NCBI GenBank assembly: GCA_035628915.1
Contig: DASPIW010000061.1
Span: forward strand, 124,001-188,000
Direction of reading: 5' to 3'
From: JARBUG01 sp035628915
GTDB taxonomy: Bacteria > Bacillota > Sulfobacillia > Symbiobacteriales > Symbiobacteriaceae
Length of the DNA stretch: 64,000 nucleotides
Part shown: in pieces, positions 32,864 to 41,373 of the stretch
Position numbering within the stretch: position 1 is the stretch's first letter
Layout of the letters: each line of letters starts with the position of its first letter
The notes under the pieces: generated by a model
Seen by the model: the letters and a program-made list of their open reading frames with translations, nothing else
Database searches by the model: none
What the model was told of the DNA's origin: nothing
Program-made: the position numbers and the translations under genes

Positions 32864-33130
32864 GTGCAGCAGCAGCGACAGGCGATCCCCTGGTGGGTAC
32901 AGCAGTGGGTGCCCGGCGGCGTCACGATCAGGCCCTGGGAGACGGATGCGGATGTCGACACCGATACCGAGTGGAACATTCAGGAGGAAGGCGGTCCCCT
33001 CAGTCAGACCGGTTGGAGCAACTGGGCGAAGCTGCCCACGGGCGCGACCACCGACACGCCCGCCCCGGTGCGCCATGACAACGACCTGCACCTCTTCGTC
33101 CGCGGAACCGACAAGAGCATTTGTAATACG
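32864..33130 (+). pseudogene. PLL/tectonin-like lectin fragment
   Basis: GTG start with AAGGAGAGAG upstream. The first 89 codons look protein-like: an IPWWVQQWVPGG opening and then GWSNWAKLPTG, TDTPAPVRHDNDLHLFVRG, DKSI, which match the W-x-x-W, P-A and LxLFVRGTD beats of PLL-type beta-propeller lectin blades. A complete propeller needs five to seven blades; here only about one and a half remain. Beyond about 33130 the frame continues to 33604 but is antisense to korB and loses the blade pattern. I read it as a truncated remnant. Confidence 0.5.
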
Positions 33131-33166
33131 GCAGAAGCCGCCCCGGGCATTGGGCGGCTCCCGCAA

Positions 33167-34027
33167 CTACCGGAACGAATCGAGAATTTGGTAGCGCTCC
33201 GCCACCGGCAGGTCGATACTCGTGTACGCGATGGGAATGTCGGAGACGGCAGGAAGCGCATCATGATACACCGGCCGCTCCTCGCGGTAGACGACGCCCA
33301 GCACCAACCCGTCGTGCTCCCCGACCACCCGCGCCGCCCGGTACTTGTCGGTCGGGTCGTACCCCTCGACCGTGTCAAGGTTGACCAGATGCTCCTTGAA
33401 CCACTCGTAGGTGTTCACCTTGTTGAAGGTGACGCACGGACTGAAGACGTTGATCAGCGAGAACCCCTTGTGGCGAATCCCTGCTTCGAAGAGGCGGGTC
33501 AGGTGCTTCGGTTCACCCGAAAACCCCTGGGCGATGAAGCTGGCCCCGGCGCCCAGCGCCAGCTCAAGCGGGCGAATCGGGTCCTCGGCCGACCCCGTCG
33601 GTGAGGTCTTCGATTTGAAGCCCTTGCGGGAGGTCGGCGACATCTGGCCGGTGGTCAGGCCGTAAATGTTGTTGTCCATGACGATGTAGGTGATGTCGAC
33701 GTTCCGCCGCATCGCATGGAGCGAATGGGAGAGTCCGATGCCGTAGCCGTCGCCGTCACCGCCGGTCGCAATCACAGTCAGGCTGTGGTTGACCAGCTTG
33801 ATGGCCGTGGCGGCGGGAATGGTGCGGCCATGCAGCCCGTGAAAGCCGTAGGCCTTCACATACTGGCTGGTCTTGCCCGAGCAGCCGATGCCGGAGGCGA
33901 CGACCGTCTCGTGCGGGCTGTTCCCGGTGTTGGCCAGCGCCGTCTGCAGCGCCTGCAGTACGGCAAAGTCGCCGCACCCCGGGCACCAGGTGGGTTTTGC
34001 ACCACGGAACTCCTGCGCCGTCGCCAT
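33167..34027 (-). CDS. korB: 2-oxoacid:ferredoxin oxidoreductase, beta subunit
   Basis: 286 residues. The thiamine-diphosphate-binding beta subunit: N-terminal WCPGCGDFAVLQAL cysteines, the GDGDGYGIGLSH metal-TPP motif and NNIYGLTTGQMSPTS. It lies two bases after korA and completes a two-subunit KorAB-type enzyme that oxidatively decarboxylates a 2-oxoacid to an acyl-CoA, reducing ferredoxin. Whether 2-oxoglutarate or another oxoacid is used cannot be read here. It has no gamma or delta genes alongside. Confidence 0.93.
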   Translation of the reverse strand: MATAQEFRGAKPTWCPGCGDFAVLQALQTALANTGNSPHETVVASGIGCSGKTSQYVKAYGFHGLHGRTIPAATAIKLVNHSLTVIATGGDGDGYGIGLSHSLHAMRRNVDITYIVMDNNIYGLTTGQMSPTSRKGFKSKTSPTGSAEDPIRPLELALGAGASFIAQGFSGEPKHLTRLFEAGIRHKGFSLINVFSPCVTFNKVNTYEWFKEHLVNLDTVEGYDPTDKYRAARVVGEHDGLVLGVVYREERPVYHDALPAVSDIPIAYTSIDLPVAERYQILDSFR

Positions 34028-34029
34028 GG

Positions 34030-35802
34030 CTACCGCACCCCCTGAAGTTGTTCTTGGAGCAGGCCCATGCAGTGCTCGTGAATCTCGCCTACCGTGAGGA
34101 GAACGCCGTCGTAGCGCAGGTGGACCTGCATTTTGTCGTGGGAGGGCACGTACCGTTTCACCAGTTCAGCCAGCTGCCCGTGGCTGTTCTGCTCCACCAC
34201 CAGCACGCGCCGGGCCCGGCTCATCAGCTGCCTCACGGCTTGCTTGGGGAACGGCTCCAGGATTTTTACGTGCAGGTGCCCCACCTTGTGTCCCTCGGAG
34301 AGCAGCCGGTAGTGGGCTTCCTCTAACTGCGCCCGCGTGCTGCCCCAGCCCACCAGCAGAACATCCGGGTCGGCATCGTCGGGAGCGGCATGGTATTCCA
34401 GGCCGATCTCATCGACGGCGAGGCCCTGCAGCTTCCGGTGCCGCTTCTCCATCTGCTGAACCCGGTTGTACGGGTCTTCCACCTCTTCCCGGCTCTCCTC
34501 GCTGCTCTCGTTGGAGAGCAGGGTGTACGAGCCGCCCCGCTGCCCCGGAATGGAGCGGGGCGAGATGCCGTCCGGCGTCACCTCATGGCGCAGGAATGGC
34601 CGGTCGCCCAGGCGATCCAGGTACTGCTGGTCAACCAGCTTGCCGCGGTCGATCCGGAACTCGCCCACAAACGCCATGTGCGCCTCCGGCACGGTCATCT
34701 TGGACATGCCCAGGAAGAGGTCGCTCAGCACCAAAACGGGGCACTGGAACCGCTCGGCCAGGTTGAACGCCTCCGCCCCGTAGTAGACGCACTCCTCGAT
34801 GGTCGACGGTGCGATAACGATGCGCGGGATCTCCCCATGGCCGCCGTAGATGGCCGTGTTCAAGTCCGACTGCTCCGGCTTGGTCGGCATGCCCGTCGAC
34901 GGTCCTGCCCGCTGGACGTCCATGATCACCAGGGGCGTCTCCGAGATGCCGGCGAGCCCCAGCGCCTCCATCATCAGCGCCAGGCCGGGGCCGGAAGTGC
35001 TGGTCATGGCCCGCACGCCGGCGTAGTTGGCCGCAATCGCCCCGATGCAGGCGGCGATTTCGTCTTCCGCCTGCATGACCTTGGCGCCGTAGCGGGGCCA
35101 ATGAGCCGCCGCCCAGTAAAGAATCTCGGTGGCAGGGGTGATCGGATAAGCCACCTCGAAGCGGCAGCCGCCGAGCAGCGCCCCGAATGCGGCGGCCTCG
35201 TTGCCGGAAATCAGGTAGTGCGTTCTGCCCGCAGGGGCGGGGAGCCGCTTGGCGATGCCGGCGTAGTGCTGCTGGCAGAATTCGTAGCCTTCCTGGATCG
35301 CTTGTTTGTTCAGGTCGGCCACTTCGCCGCCTTTCTTCCCGAAGCGGCTTTCGATGTAATCAAGGAACGGCCCCGGCTCCAACCCCAGCACGGACGCACT
35401 GACGCCCAGGGCCACCATGTTCTTCATGATGACGTTGCCCAGGCGTTTGGCGGCCTCGCTCATGGGCACCTTAATGACCTGAAGGGGCCTGTCCACGGTA
35501 AACGATGGCTCGAACTTGGCATCGTGAATCACAATCGCCCCGCCGGCCAGTTCGTGCTCGTTCTCTGTGATGCTCAACTGGTCGAAAGCGATGAGAATGT
35601 CAAGGGTGTCGCCCTGGTACCGAACCGGGCGCCCGGCCACACGGATCTTGTAACTGGTGTGGCCACCCTTGATCAGGGACATGAAAGAGCGGTACGCGAA
35701 CAGGTGGTACCCCAGCCGGTTCAGCGTGCTGGCCAGTACTTCGCCCGTTGAGTCGATTCCTTCCCCCTGTGCACCGCCCACCTTCCACGTCACGTGTTCC
35801 AT
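34030..35802 (-). CDS. korA: 2-oxoacid:ferredoxin oxidoreductase, alpha-gamma fusion subunit
   Basis: 590 residues from ATG 35802 with AGGAGG nine bases upstream. Residues 1-185 are the gamma-type domain (WKVGGAQGEGIDSTGEVLASTL); residues about 200 onward form the alpha pyrimidine-binding part (ISGNEAAAFGALLGGCRFEVAYPITPATEILYWAA, TSTSGPGLALMMEALGLAG), ending with the transketolase C-terminal-like domain. The fused layout is that of KorA in two-subunit enzymes. It is co-transcribed with korB. It lies beside the acid-uptake operon, which could feed its product acyl-CoA. Confidence 0.93.
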   Translation of the reverse strand: MEHVTWKVGGAQGEGIDSTGEVLASTLNRLGYHLFAYRSFMSLIKGGHTSYKIRVAGRPVRYQGDTLDILIAFDQLSITENEHELAGGAIVIHDAKFEPSFTVDRPLQVIKVPMSEAAKRLGNVIMKNMVALGVSASVLGLEPGPFLDYIESRFGKKGGEVADLNKQAIQEGYEFCQQHYAGIAKRLPAPAGRTHYLISGNEAAAFGALLGGCRFEVAYPITPATEILYWAAAHWPRYGAKVMQAEDEIAACIGAIAANYAGVRAMTSTSGPGLALMMEALGLAGISETPLVIMDVQRAGPSTGMPTKPEQSDLNTAIYGGHGEIPRIVIAPSTIEECVYYGAEAFNLAERFQCPVLVLSDLFLGMSKMTVPEAHMAFVGEFRIDRGKLVDQQYLDRLGDRPFLRHEVTPDGISPRSIPGQRGGSYTLLSNESSEESREEVEDPYNRVQQMEKRHRKLQGLAVDEIGLEYHAAPDDADPDVLLVGWGSTRAQLEEAHYRLLSEGHKVGHLHVKILEPFPKQAVRQLMSRARRVLVVEQNSHGQLAELVKRYVPSHDKMQVHLRYDGVLLTVGEIHEHCMGLLQEQLQGVR

Positions 35803-35926
35803 GGGCTTACGCCTCCTGTTATCAATCCCGGATGGAGGGTAGTGTTCCGCCAAAGTGCTTTCTGTAACCGGGCCGTTTGGCCGCGGGCGGCGCGGTGCAC
35901 GCTAATGGCGTGAGGAGGTGGCACAA

Positions 35927-36166
35927 ATGGCAGACGGAAGGCGGCCTGAGCGGCGGGCCTATCTCAATCAGAAGCAGTTGCGCGAAGGTGCGCGGGGGCA
36001 GAACGTCACCAACCTCTCCGGCGATGGCGCCATGGATGACCGGGTGGACGACGAAGGACCCGTGCAGGAGGAGCACAATGCCCTGCAGCTGCACCGGCAA
36101 CTGGGCGGGCCGTTCATGCACCCCATGCACGATGCGTCCCTGGACGAGCAGTTTACGGACAGGTAA
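35927..36166 (+). CDS. Small charged hypothetical protein (79 aa)
   Basis: ATG with AGGAGG eight bases upstream. The 79 residues are strongly hydrophilic, with many Asp, Glu, Arg and Gln, a GDGAMDDRVDDEG acidic stretch and an HRQLGGPFMHPMHD segment with three His and two Met. No membrane or signal segment. Family unknown. Probably an independent small gene, divergent from korA and convergent with the PaaK-like gene. Confidence 0.55.
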   Translation: MADGRRPERRAYLNQKQLREGARGQNVTNLSGDGAMDDRVDDEGPVQEEHNALQLHRQLGGPFMHPMHDASLDEQFTDR

Positions 36167-36186
36167 TCCGGGCTTGCAGATACGCG

Positions 36187-36211
36187 GGCGCCCTCCGAAC
36201 CGGAGGGCGCC
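36187..36211. terminator. Bidirectional hairpin between small gene and liv/PaaK operon end
   Basis: Stem GGCGCCCTCC (36187-36196)/GGAGGGCGCC (36202-36211). U-runs on both sides are weak. Confidence 0.65.
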
Positions 36212-36216
36212 GTTGC

Positions 36217-37398
36217 TTATTCCCACTTCCGACCGTCCTTGATCCGGGGTTCACCGGGGGTGAGCGGGCCCACCTCCACTTCTGCCGCCAGCCGTGTGGC
36301 GGCTTTCACAGCCGCGGCTACGGCCTCGGGCGCCGGCCCCGGCTCCACCCGGATGATCAGGCGGTCCCGGTGCGTCCCGTCCCGCCCGACCCGGGCCTGC
36401 CAGGCAGCGCCGAACGGCGCCAGCGCATCCTCGAGCTGCCGGGGGTAAAGGAACATGCCCCGGACCTTGATCACGTCCGTAGCCCGGCCCAGCCACCCGC
36501 GCATGCGCGGGGCGGGGCGCCCGCAGGCGCAGGGTCCCGGGAGCAGCGCGCTCAGGTCGCCCGTGCCAAACCGGATCAGGGGGTAGGTCTTGGAAAGGAG
36601 CGTCACCACCACTTCGCCGACTTCCCCCTCCGGAACGGGCCGGCCCGCCGGGTCACAGATCTCGACCATCACCCCGTCATCGAGGTGCATGCCGGCTTTG
36701 GCCGAACACTCATAGGCCACCAGCCCGAGGTCCGCCGTGCCGTATCCCTGGTAGACGTCGACGCCAAAGGCCTGGAGCCGGGTTCGCAGGGAAGGCGGCA
36801 GCGGCTCCGCGGAGACGAAAGCCTTCTTCAGGGCCAGATCCCGGCCTCGTTCCAGCAGGGCAAGCAGGTAGCTGGGCAGCCCAACAAAGGCCTGAGCACG
36901 GGTGTCTCCCAGGACCTGCAGCTGCATCTCCTGCTGGCCGACACCGGCGGGAATCACGGTGCAGCCCAGGGCGCGGGCGGCCCCATCAAATATGAAACCG
37001 GCAGGGCTCAAGTGGTAATTGAAGCAATTCAGGACGATATCCCCCGAACCGAACCCCGCTGCCCTGAGGGCCGTGCTGAAGCGCCAGTAGTCCTCCCCTG
37101 GCCCCTGCGGATCGTAGATATTGCCAGGGCTGAGGAAGATGCGGGCCAACTGCGCCAGCGGCTCGCCTAACAGGTCGCCGAAGGGGCGCCCGGCCTCCTG
37201 CAGGGGGCCGAGCTGCTCCTTGCGCATCACCGGGAGACTCACCAGGGCGCCGGGGCCGGACAGTCGCCCGGGGTCAACCCCCGCCGCCTCCAGCCGGGCA
37301 CGCTGCACCGGGCTGTGGGCCCAGGCATGGGCAACCAGCGCCGCCAGGCGGGGCTCGGCGCCCGGCGCCAGCCATACGCTCTGGACGCTTGCGCTCAT
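36217..37398 (-). CDS. PaaK-like AMP-forming CoA ligase
   Basis: 393 residues from ATG 37398, which overlaps the livF stop (ATGA). The family layout is present: SPVQRARLEAAGVD opening, FGTGDLSALLPGPCACGRPAPRMRGWLGRATDVIKVRGMFLYPRQLEDAL at the hinge, then a C-terminal lid domain. The usual PaaK P-loop region SSGTTGKPT is degenerate (IFLSPGNIYDPQGPG), and VYQGYGTADLGLVAYEC covers the A5 motif. It should activate an arylacetate or similar acid to its CoA ester. It is the last gene of the sigma-54 operon. The altered P-loop suggests either a divergent substrate or lowered activity. Confidence 0.8.
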   Translation of the reverse strand: MSASVQSVWLAPGAEPRLAALVAHAWAHSPVQRARLEAAGVDPGRLSGPGALVSLPVMRKEQLGPLQEAGRPFGDLLGEPLAQLARIFLSPGNIYDPQGPGEDYWRFSTALRAAGFGSGDIVLNCFNYHLSPAGFIFDGAARALGCTVIPAGVGQQEMQLQVLGDTRAQAFVGLPSYLLALLERGRDLALKKAFVSAEPLPPSLRTRLQAFGVDVYQGYGTADLGLVAYECSAKAGMHLDDGVMVEICDPAGRPVPEGEVGEVVVTLLSKTYPLIRFGTGDLSALLPGPCACGRPAPRMRGWLGRATDVIKVRGMFLYPRQLEDALAPFGAAWQARVGRDGTHRDRLIIRVEPGPAPEAVAAAVKAATRLAAEVEVGPLTPGEPRIKDGRKWE

Positions 37399-38186
37399 GC
37401 CAACCACCGCTTTCGGCGCTTATAGGCCTTCGCGTCGCGGTAGCTCTTGCGCCCCACGTCGGTCAAACCGAGGTAGAACTCCTTGACGTCCTCGTTGTTC
37501 AGCAGCGTCTCCACGGGCCCTTCCATGACGATCTTCCCGTTCTCCATGATGTACCCGAAGTGGGCAATCGAGAGGGCAACCCGGGCGTTCTGCTCCACCA
37601 CCAGAAAGGTGGTCTTCATCTCCGCGTTGAGCCGCCTGACGATCTCGAAGATCTCCTGGACCAGCAAGGGCGCCAGCCCCAGTGAAGGCTCGTCCAGCAG
37701 GACCAGCTTGGGCCTGGCCATCAGCGCCCGCCCGATGGCCACCATCTGCTGCTCGCCCCCCGACAGGTAGCCCGCCTTGTTGTGCCGGCGGCGGACCAGG
37801 CGCGGGAAGTAGTGAAAGACCATTTCCAGGTCGCTCTTCACGGCGGTCCGGTCAGACCTGGTGTAGGACCCGGCCAGCAGGTTCTCCTCCACGGTCAGAT
37901 GGCCGAAGACGTGCCGGCCTTCCATCACTTGAAAGATGCCCTTTCGGACGATCTGCTCGGCATCCGAGTTGGAGATCCGCTCCCCCAGGAACTCGATCAC
38001 CCCGTCGGTCACTTCGCCGTTTTCGGACTTGAGCAGCCCGGAGACCGCCTTGAGAGTGGTCGTCTTGCCGGCCCCGTTGGCGCCAAGCAGGGCCACAATC
38101 TTCCCCTCCGGCACTTCCAGGGACATGCCCTTCAGCACCAGGATCACGTGGTCATACATCACTTCCACATTGGCGAGCCTCAGCAC
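37395..38186 (-). CDS. livF: LIV-type ABC transporter ATPase, LivF
   Basis: 263 residues. Walker A GANGAGKTTTLKAV, signature LSGGEQQMVAIGRALMARP and Walker B LVLLDEPSLGLAP. LivF-type features include the NIDV-like MLRLANVEVMYDHVILVLKG start and the short QIFEIVRRLN linker. It couples ATP hydrolysis to import of branched-chain amino acids or, in many operons, of other acids. It pairs with LivG encoded five genes upstream. The C-terminus is a little longer than usual and very basic (RRKRRW). Confidence 0.92.
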   Translation of the reverse strand: MLRLANVEVMYDHVILVLKGMSLEVPEGKIVALLGANGAGKTTTLKAVSGLLKSENGEVTDGVIEFLGERISNSDAEQIVRKGIFQVMEGRHVFGHLTVEENLLAGSYTRSDRTAVKSDLEMVFHYFPRLVRRRHNKAGYLSGGEQQMVAIGRALMARPKLVLLDEPSLGLAPLLVQEIFEIVRRLNAEMKTTFLVVEQNARVALSIAHFGYIMENGKIVMEGPVETLLNNEDVKEFYLGLTDVGRKSYRDAKAYKRRKRWLA

Positions 38187-38210
38187 AACATCGTCCCCCT
38201 TCGGGTCGCC

Positions 38211-39407
38211 CTACTGCTTGGGGGCCACAAACTCCGTAATCGGCTGCCACTTGCCGGATTTAACCTGGTAGATGCGCCCCTTCTTCGCGCCGCCGTGGTC
38301 GGTCGGCGAGAAGGTCAGCGGTGAGCCGAGGCCGCCGAGGTCGTAATCCTTCATCTCCTCGAACGCTTTCCTGATCGACTCGCCCGTCGGCTTGTCGCCG
38401 GCCCGCCGCAGCGCCTCGGCCATGATCCGGCCGAATGCCCAGCCCTGCAGCCACTTCTGGTTCAGATCTTCCACCTTGATCCCCTTGGACTTGGCGTATT
38501 CCACCGCTTCCTTGATGCCGGCGCCATCTTCATACGGGAAGGCAAAAGCGGGGACGCCCACAAAGCCTTCGGCGGCATCGCCGGCGGCCTTGATCAGGTT
38601 CTCGTCGACCGAGTAGGCCAGGCCCATGAACTGCATCTCCGTCAGCCCTTGCTGCTTGGCGCTCTTGAGGGTGACCGCCGTGGCGTTGGTCGTCTCCTGG
38701 ATCAGCACGAAGTCGGCGCCCTGCTTCTTCAGCTCCAGCACCTGCGTGGTGGCGTCGGACGCATTGAGGGCGACCACGACTTCGCCCACCCACTTCAGGC
38801 CAATCTTACCGGCGTACGCCTTCGCATCTTCGAGGGGCGACTTGCCGAAGCCCGAGTCGTTGTAGACGAGGGCGACCTTGGCGTCAGCCTTCTTCGCCTT
38901 CGCCCAGTCCAGCAGCACGCGGGAGGCCTGGCTGTAGGTAGGTGCGACGATGAAGTTGTAGGGTGTCTTGGCCGGATCGATCAGCTGCTCGGAGTAGGAG
39001 CCCGAGATATAAGGGATCTTATCCTTGGCGATCAGCTCCTTCATCGCCTCGGTGTCGCCCGTGCCCCACCCCATGACGGCGACGACGTTGTCCTGTTTGG
39101 TCAGCTTGTTGTACGCCTCGACCGCCTTGGGGGTCTGGTAGGCGTAGTCGACCCAGTGCAGGTCGATCTTCGCACCATTGACGCCGCCCTTGCCGTTGAT
39201 GTACTCGATATAGGCCCGGGCGCCCTCCCCGTGCGGCTTGCCCACATCGGCCGTGCCGCCGCTCAGGTCAAAGATCGCACCCAGCTTGATCGGATCCCTG
39301 GTCGCAGCAGGAGCCGGCGTGGCACCGCCCGACTCCTTCTTCGCCCCACTGCACCCCACCACGAACAGCAACACCACGACCGTCAAAACCGCCAGAACCC
39401 GCTTCAT
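38211..39407 (-). CDS. livK: LIV-type ABC substrate-binding lipoprotein
   Basis: 398 residues from ATG 39407. Signal and lipobox VVGCSG anchor the mature protein outside the membrane. It is a periplasmic-binding type I protein (PBP1_ABC_LivK-like): DPIKLGAIFDLSGGTADVGKPHGEGARAYIEYINGKGG, then VVAVMGWGTGDTEAMKELIAKDKIPYISGSYSEQLID. Related proteins bind branched amino acids, but clusters with PaaK ligases and acyl-CoA synthetases usually bind an aromatic or fatty acid. The ligand is therefore inferred only in broad class. Confidence 0.9.
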   Translation of the reverse strand: MKRVLAVLTVVVLLFVVGCSGAKKESGGATPAPAATRDPIKLGAIFDLSGGTADVGKPHGEGARAYIEYINGKGGVNGAKIDLHWVDYAYQTPKAVEAYNKLTKQDNVVAVMGWGTGDTEAMKELIAKDKIPYISGSYSEQLIDPAKTPYNFIVAPTYSQASRVLLDWAKAKKADAKVALVYNDSGFGKSPLEDAKAYAGKIGLKWVGEVVVALNASDATTQVLELKKQGADFVLIQETTNATAVTLKSAKQQGLTEMQFMGLAYSVDENLIKAAGDAAEGFVGVPAFAFPYEDGAGIKEAVEYAKSKGIKVEDLNQKWLQGWAFGRIMAEALRRAGDKPTGESIRKAFEEMKDYDLGGLGSPLTFSPTDHGGAKKGRIYQVKSGKWQPITEFVAPKQ

Positions 39408-39426
39408 CTCTCCATGACCCCCCTCG

Positions 39427-40488
39427 TTAATAGCTGAACGGCCACAATCGGAAATAGTCCTTGACGTTCCGCCAGAGCTTCTCGAGCCCGTCGGACTCGA
39501 AGACCAGGAACAGGATAATGGCGGCGCCAAACGCCATGTCCTTCACCAGGAGGAGCTTGTCGCCCACGGAGGGCCACAGTTGGGCCAGCGGTTGCGTCGC
39601 TTCGCGCACCACGATCGGCAGCAGCGTCATGAAGACCGCCCCGTACGCCGACCCCGTCACCGACCCCAGCCCGCCGATGATGATCATCGCGAGCAGCTCA
39701 ATGGAGAGGTGGAAACCGAAGTGCTCGGGGTTGATGATCATCACGTACGGCGCCCAAAGCGCCCCGGCGATGCCGGCGTAGAAGCTGGAAAGGGCGAACG
39801 CCAGAATCTTGGTGCGCCAGAGCTCCACCCCCATCACTTCCGCCGCCAGATCCCGGTCCCGCACTGCGATGAAGGCCCGGCCGGCCCGCGTCCGCTGTAG
39901 GTTTCGGGCGAAAACGCCCATCGCCAGTGCCACGGTCAGGGTCATGGCGTAGAAGGCGTACTCGCTGTCGATAGACTTGCCGAAGAGGGTCGGCCGGGCC
40001 ACCGTCATCGAGTGGACGCCGCCGGTGAACCACTCCATCCGCACGAACAGGAACTCCAAAATCACCTGGGCCGCCATTGAAGCGATGGCGAGGTAGAGCC
40101 CCTTCAGCCTGGCCGAAGGCAGTCCGAACAGGGCGCCCACCAGGGCGGCGGCCAGCCCCGCCAGCGGCAGGGCGACCCAGTAGGAGAGCCCCAGTTTCAT
40201 CGTGAGATAGCCGACGGTGAAGGCCCCCACGCCCGTAAAGGCCCCGGTCCCCAGCGAAATCTGCCCGGCGAAGCCCGTCAGGATGTTCAGCCCCATGGCA
40301 GCAATAGCAAAGATCACGATCTGGTTCAGGATCGAGACCCGATACGGCGAGAGGAACAGGGGCCCGGCGAAGAGCAGCGCCACCAGCACCCACCCCCGCA
40401 TCGCCGACAGGGGCGTCGGATGCAGGGCCATGTCCTGCTCATAGCTGGTGCGGTACTGGCCGCACTCCATGGCAAACGGATAGCGCAT
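39427..40488 (-). CDS. livM: LIV-type ABC permease, LivM
   Basis: 353 residues from ATG with GAGGGTG upstream. Multiple membrane helices and the LivM core AMGLNILTGFAGQISLGTGAFTGVGAF and GSVTGSAYGAVFMTLLPIVV. It forms the membrane channel with LivH; its gene follows livH by three bases. An N-terminal 30-residue extension before the first helix is hydrophilic. It sits in the cytoplasmic membrane. Confidence 0.93.
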   Translation of the reverse strand: MRYPFAMECGQYRTSYEQDMALHPTPLSAMRGWVLVALLFAGPLFLSPYRVSILNQIVIFAIAAMGLNILTGFAGQISLGTGAFTGVGAFTVGYLTMKLGLSYWVALPLAGLAAALVGALFGLPSARLKGLYLAIASMAAQVILEFLFVRMEWFTGGVHSMTVARPTLFGKSIDSEYAFYAMTLTVALAMGVFARNLQRTRAGRAFIAVRDRDLAAEVMGVELWRTKILAFALSSFYAGIAGALWAPYVMIINPEHFGFHLSIELLAMIIIGGLGSVTGSAYGAVFMTLLPIVVREATQPLAQLWPSVGDKLLLVKDMAFGAAIILFLVFESDGLEKLWRNVKDYFRLWPFSY

Positions 40489-40491
40489 CTC

Positions 40492-41373
40492 CTACACCCT
40501 CTCGATGATTTCCTTGCCGAAGAGCCCATAGGGCTTGACCAGCAAAATGAGAACCAGGGCGATGAACGGGGCGACTTCCTTGATGCCCGGCCAGAACGTG
40601 TCCAGATAGCCGCCCGCCAGGTTCTCCAAAATCCCGATCACAAAGCCGCCGACAATGGCGCCGGGAACGGAGTCGAGGCCGCCCAGAATGGCCACGGGCA
40701 GGACCTTGAGCCCGTAGCTGGTCAAGAGCGGGTTGACGCCGGCGATGTTGCCGAGAAAGATGCCGCCCACCGCCGCCACCATGGCCGCCACCGCCCAGGT
40801 AGCAGCCAGCACCCGCTTGACAGAGATGCCCATGGAGAGCGCCGCCTGCTCGTCGTCCGCCGTCGCCCGCATAGCGATGCCCAGGAGGCTGTACTTGAAG
40901 AAGAGGCTGAGCAGCACCAGCAGCAGGAGGGCGGCCGCGAACGACCACAGGAAGACTTCGGAGATCATGACGGGGCCTAACTTGATGGGCTGGGTGCTGA
41001 AGAGACCCTGGAACGACCGGAGTTCGGTGCCCCAGATAAACTGCATCAGCGCCCGGAGAATCAACGAGAGGCCCATGGTCACCATGATCACGGAGATCGG
41101 CGGTTCGCCGATGAAAGGCCGCAGGACCACCCGCTCGATGCCGATGCCCACCAGGGCGCTCACCCCGATGGCCACAATCAGGCCGGGGATGAAGGGGATG
41201 TGGAAGCCGGTGATCAGCGCGAGGCCGATGTAGGCGCCCAGCAGCACCATTTCGCCCTGTGCCAGGTTGATGACGGCGCTGGCCTTGTAGATCAGCACGA
41301 AGCCGAGGGCGATCAGGGCGTAGAGCGCCCCGACCACGATGCCGTTGGCCAACAGGGTCAGCAGGAAGCTCAT
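40492..41373 (-). CDS. livH: LIV-type ABC permease, LivH
   Basis: 293 residues. LivH hallmarks: LLTLLANGIVVGALYALIALGFVLIYKASAVINLAQGEMVLLGAYIGL at the N-terminus and LGNIAGVNPLLTSYGLKVLPVAILGGLDSVPGAIVGGFVIG. It is a membrane permease with LivM. The start codon overlaps the stop of the acyl-CoA synthetase gene by one base (TGATG), showing coupled translation in the operon. Confidence 0.94.
   Translation of the reverse strand: MSFLLTLLANGIVVGALYALIALGFVLIYKASAVINLAQGEMVLLGAYIGLALITGFHIPFIPGLIVAIGVSALVGIGIERVVLRPFIGEPPISVIMVTMGLSLILRALMQFIWGTELRSFQGLFSTQPIKLGPVMISEVFLWSFAAALLLLVLLSLFFKYSLLGIAMRATADDEQAALSMGISVKRVLAATWAVAAMVAAVGGIFLGNIAGVNPLLTSYGLKVLPVAILGGLDSVPGAIVGGFVIGILENLAGGYLDTFWPGIKEVAPFIALVLILLVKPYGLFGKEIIERV

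Noticed and set aside
33131..33604. Continuation of the lectin-like frame
   Set aside because: It runs antisense to korB, which is an intact, well-supported gene, and loses the blade pattern.
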